The notes beneath the pieces were generated by a model. It worked only from the letters and a program-made list of their open reading frames with translations. It made no database searches and was not told the origin of the DNA. From CAZVAR01 sp964625225 (GTDB lineage Bacteria > Pseudomonadota > Alphaproteobacteria > JAJUGE01), in assembly GCA_964625225.1 (NCBI GenBank), contig CAZVAR010000174.1:1-6439 (forward strand): 6,439 nt of DNA. Reading direction: 5' to 3'. The position numbers and the translations under genes are program-made. This document shows positions 4,192-6,439 of this stretch, in pieces; position 1 is the first letter of the stretch, and every line of letters begins with the position of its first letter.

Positions 4192-5409
4192 TCAGATCGT
4201 GCCCTGCGCACGCATCGCGGCGATGCGCTCGCGGGAGTAGCCGATGCCGCCGTAGATCTCGTCATTATGCTCGCCGAGCTTCGGCGCCGGCCGGCGCAGT
4301 GCGCCGGGAGTCCGGCTCAGCCGCGGCACGATTCCGTGCATCGGCACCTCGCCCATCTCCTCGTCCGGAACATCGACGACGATGCCGCGCTCCTGGACGT
4401 GCGGGTCCTCCAGGAACTGCGCGATGTCGTAGACCGGCGCCGCGGTCACGCCCGCCTCCTCGAAATAGGCGATGTTCTCGGCCAGCGTCCGTGCGCCGAT
4501 CCAGCCGCCGACGATCGCATCGACCTCGTGGCGGCGCTTGATCCGTTCGGCATTGGTCTTGAAGCCCGGGTGCTGGTTGAGGTCGTCCCGCCCGATCGCC
4601 CGGAACAGCCGCTCCGTCATCGCCTGGGTCGAGGCCGAGATCGCAACCCAGCCGCCGTCGCTGGTGGCGTAGACGTTGCGCGGCGAGGAAGATTCGGAGG
4701 CGCTGCCGACCCGCTTGTGGATCTTTCCCGTAAGCCGGTGGATCGCCGCCTCCGGTCCGAGGATCGAGAAGATCGACTCCAGCAGGCTGAGGTCGATCAC
4801 TTGACCGGCGCCGCCGTTCACCTCGATATCGCGGACCGCGATCACGGTCGCCATCGCGCCGTAGAGGCCGGCGATCATGTCCGCCATCGCCAGCGGCGGC
4901 AGGACCGGCTCGCGGTCCTCGAAGCCGTTGCGTGCGGCGAAGCCCGACATCGCTTCGACCAGCGTGCCGAAGCCCGGGCGCCTGGCGTAGGGGCCGGTCT
5001 GGCCGAAGCCGGAGACGCGGACCAGCACCAGCTTCGGATTGGCCTTCAGCAGCGTTTCTGGACCGACGCCGAGCCGTTCCAGATAGCGGTAGCGGAAGCT
5101 CTCCACCATCACGTCGAAATGCGGAACGAGGTCGAGGATGATCCGCGGCGCCTCGGGCGACTTCAGGTCGAGAGTGATGCTCTTCTTGTTGCGCGCATAG
5201 ACCTTCCAGTGGACGCTCTTGCCGTCCTCCCGCCAGTCGCGCAGCGTGTCGCCCCGTCCAGGCGCCTCGACCTTGACCACCTCGGCGCCGAAATCGGCGA
5301 GCTGGAGGGTCACCATGTTGCCGGCGACGAGCCGCGCGAAATCGAGCACGCGCACACCCTTCAGCGGCCCCTCCCGGTCGGCGTCGAACGTCTCCTTCTT
5401 CAGCGGCAT
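4192..5409 (-). CDS. Family III (CaiB/BaiF) CoA-transferase
   Basis: This 405-aa enzyme of the formyl-CoA transferase/CaiB/BaiF family moves CoA from a donor thioester to a carboxylic acid through an aspartyl-CoA anhydride. Seen in order are LKGVRVLDFARLVAG (16-30), LADFGAEVVKVEAPGRGD (37-54), NKKSITLDLKSPE (74-86), VRVSGFGQTGPYARRPGF (130-147), and LAMADMIAGLYGAMA (173-187), in which D177 is the expected catalytic aspartate. The C-terminal lobe has GGWVAIS and the usual N-ERI/HP-V region. ATG 5409 has GGAG 6 nt upstream; a GTG at 5433 would add eight residues but is less supported. The coupling to a CoA-ester lyase 16 nt downstream argues that the acceptor is a hydroxy- or unsaturated dicarboxylic-type acid (malate, citramalate or itaconate-like); this is inference. 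Confidence 0.9.
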   Translation of the reverse strand: MPLKKETFDADREGPLKGVRVLDFARLVAGNMVTLQLADFGAEVVKVEAPGRGDTLRDWREDGKSVHWKVYARNKKSITLDLKSPEAPRIILDLVPHFDVMVESFRYRYLERLGVGPETLLKANPKLVLVRVSGFGQTGPYARRPGFGTLVEAMSGFAARNGFEDREPVLPPLAMADMIAGLYGAMATVIAVRDIEVNGGAGQVIDLSLLESIFSILGPEAAIHRLTGKIHKRVGSASESSSPRNVYATSDGGWVAISASTQAMTERLFRAIGRDDLNQHPGFKTNAERIKRRHEVDAIVGGWIGARTLAENIAYFEEAGVTAAPVYDIAQFLEDPHVQERGIVVDVPDEEMGEVPMHGIVPRLSRTPGALRRPAPKLGEHNDEIYGGIGYSRERIAAMRAQGTI

Positions 5410-5621
5410 TCCTTGCTCCGTGTGCAGTATCACTTCGATCGGGCCGTCCGCGACGCCCCGTGCGCCTCATCCGCCGGTGCCGGCCCCGGGCCGCCTTTCG
5501 CCGACCGGCGGGGCAGGGCCGATCGGGGGCAACACAGGCGTCCTGCTCCGCCGCCTCGGGGCCGGGACCGGTCCGACCCGGCGATGACGAACATCGGGGT
5601 GCCGCGTCGGTCCGGCCGGCA
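5410..5621. other. Intergenic gap between ABC ATPase and CoA-transferase genes
   Basis: These 212 bp contain no credible gene. CCGCCGGT (5471-5478) and ACCGGCGG (5504-5511) form a perfect 8-bp inverted repeat with a 25-nt loop, about 60 bp before the CoA-transferase start; GGACCGGTCC near 5565 is a short palindrome. No T-run terminator follows the ATPase stop, so read-through into the CoA genes is possible. A separate promoter here is also possible but no clear -35/-10 is visible. Confidence 0.35.
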
Positions 5622-6439
5622 TCACCGATCCGCGGTGGCCTGAAAGACGATGCAGGACTCGGCCGGAATCCGAACCAGGGCCGTGTCCCCGGGCGGCGGG
5701 GCGTCGCATTCGACCCGGAAGCTGTCCTTGCCGGCCCGTACCATGACCGTGTGGCGGGCGCCGAGGAACGTCCGCTCCTCGACCCGGACCCGGAACAGGT
5801 TAGTCGGGTCCGCACCGTGGTCCTCGGGCCGGTCGACGATCTGGATCCGCTCCGGCCGCACCGACACCGTGACCGCGCTGCCGCTGCGGATCGGCAGCGG
5901 CGACCGGGCGAGCAGCGGCTGGCCATCGCCGATCGCGATCCGCACCGCGCCGTTTCCGGCCTCGAGCACCGGGCCGCGGAAGAAATTGCTGCTGCCGATG
6001 AAGTCGGCGACAAAGGGATCGGCCGGTCGCTCGTAGATCGTATGGGGGTCGGCGAGTTGCACGATCTTGCCCTGGTTCATGACCGCCACCCGGTCGCTGA
6101 GCGCCAGGGCCTCGCTCTGATCGTGGGTGACGTAGACCGTCGTCACCCCGACCTGGTTCTGCAGGTGGCGCAGCCAGGTGCGGGCGCGCTCGCGCAGCTT
6201 CGCGTCGAGGTTGGACAGCGGCTCGTCGAGCAGCAGCAGGTTCGGCCGGTACACCAGCGTCCGCGCCAGGGCCACCCGCTGCTGCTGCCCGCCCGAGAGC
6301 GCGTGGGGATAGCGTTCGCCGTACTCCGCCATCTCGACCAGCCCGAGCGCCTCCTGCACGCGCTCCGCGCGCTTGGCGCGCGGGATCTTCCGCAGCTTGA
6401 GCGGGAACTCCAGATTCTCCCGCACGGTCATGTGCGGCC
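5622..6439 (-). CDS. ABC transporter ATP-binding protein (PotA/MalK-like), 5' end cut by window edge
   Basis: The C-terminal 271 residues are present and the gene runs off the right edge. It is the cytoplasmic ATPase of an importer. Counting from the in-frame Met at 6431, the signature LSGGQ is at 45-49, Walker B LLLLDE at 65-70, D-loop SNLD at 73-76 and switch His at 103 (VTHDQSEAL). Next come the DPHTIYERPADPFVADFIGS segment (about 128-147) and a TOBE-type C-terminal domain with VSVRPERI. Walker A lies outside the window. That Met is not the start: the preceding codons read Pro-His, the usual FPHMTVREN context. The FIGSSNFF sequence and length suit the spermidine/putrescine, iron or 2-aminoethylphosphonate ATPase group rather than branched-chain or dipeptide types. 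It lies upstream of the CoA genes on the same strand and probably supplies their substrate. Confidence 0.92.
   Translation of the reverse strand, partial: PHMTVRENLEFPLKLRKIPRAKRAERVQEALGLVEMAEYGERYPHALSGGQQQRVALARTLVYRPNLLLLDEPLSNLDAKLRERARTWLRHLQNQVGVTTVYVTHDQSEALALSDRVAVMNQGKIVQLADPHTIYERPADPFVADFIGSSNFFRGPVLEAGNGAVRIAIGDGQPLLARSPLPIRSGSAVTVSVRPERIQIVDRPEDHGADPTNLFRVRVEERTFLGARHTVMVRAGKDSFRVECDAPPPGDTALVRIPAESCIVFQATADR

Noticed and set aside
4176..4265. Upstream extension of the CoA-ester lyase by 30 residues.
   Set aside because: It would overlap the CoA-transferase, is Ala/Arg/Ser-rich, and a good GGAGG precedes the inner ATG at 4175.
2163..4541. Plus-strand open frame of about 790 codons spanning the ICL-like gene and antisense to the lyase.
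   Set aside because: Its translation is Arg/Gly/Pro-rich without domains, while the overlapping genes show clear family motifs. Long shadow frames are expected at this GC content.
3706..5643. Plus-strand open frame of about 645 codons antisense to the CoA-ester lyase and CoA-transferase.
   Set aside because: It is the complement of two genes with intact catalytic motifs, and its Arg/Asp/Ala-rich translation shows no fold or ribosome site.
4265..6013. Minus-strand open frame of about 580 codons across the CoA-transferase and the end of the ABC ATPase.
   Set aside because: It is an out-of-frame reading of both real genes, with no recognisable motifs.
6429..6431. ATG as the start of the ABC ATPase.
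   Set aside because: The frame stays open to the edge with Pro-His just upstream, the internal FPHMTVREN context, and Walker A would be missing. The gene is cut, not short.

Overview
The window is high-GC DNA with strongly G/C-biased third codon positions. It suggests a high-GC alphaproteobacterium, possibly of the Rhodospirillales type, though no marker gene settles this. It divides into two unrelated blocks.

Block 1 (about 1-2090) is the control end of a Mu-like transposable prophage whose lytic genes read leftward off the window. A rightward repressor gene (945-1460) and a leftward Ner-like regulator (506-829) diverge from a switch region of about 115 bp that is full of inverted repeats. 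Ner is followed by a small coupled ORF (378-503) and then by the start of a protein resembling the 'DNA transposition protein' of alphaproteobacterial Mu-like phages (1-334, cut by the window edge). The transposase A and B genes should lie beyond the left edge. Downstream of the repressor are a poorly conserved-looking ORF with a GSNNVV motif, a possible terminator, and two striking arrays of 10-bp repeats in opposite sense (1981-2030 and 2051-2090). These arrays probably mark the end of the mobile element or its recombinase-binding sites.

Block 2 (about 2395-6439) is a chromosomal-looking catabolic cluster. A rightward isocitrate lyase/PEP mutase superfamily gene (2395-3252) converges with a leftward set: the 3' portion of an ABC transporter ATPase gene (5622-6439), a family III (CaiB/BaiF) CoA-transferase (4192-5409) and a CitE-like CoA-ester lyase (3261-4175). 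The simplest reading is uptake of a small organic solute, activation of an acid to its CoA thioester, and cleavage of the beta-hydroxyacyl-CoA to acetyl-CoA (or a homologue) plus a 2-oxo acid. The ICL/PEP mutase-like enzyme may handle a related C-C bond. The actual substrate cannot be read from the sequence.

The 2109-2394 stretch between the blocks holds no convincing gene but contains several strong GC hairpins. The prophage/host junction lies somewhere between the end of the repressor and the start of the ICL-like gene, most likely near 2080-2150. It could not be fixed to the base because the other prophage end is not in the window.
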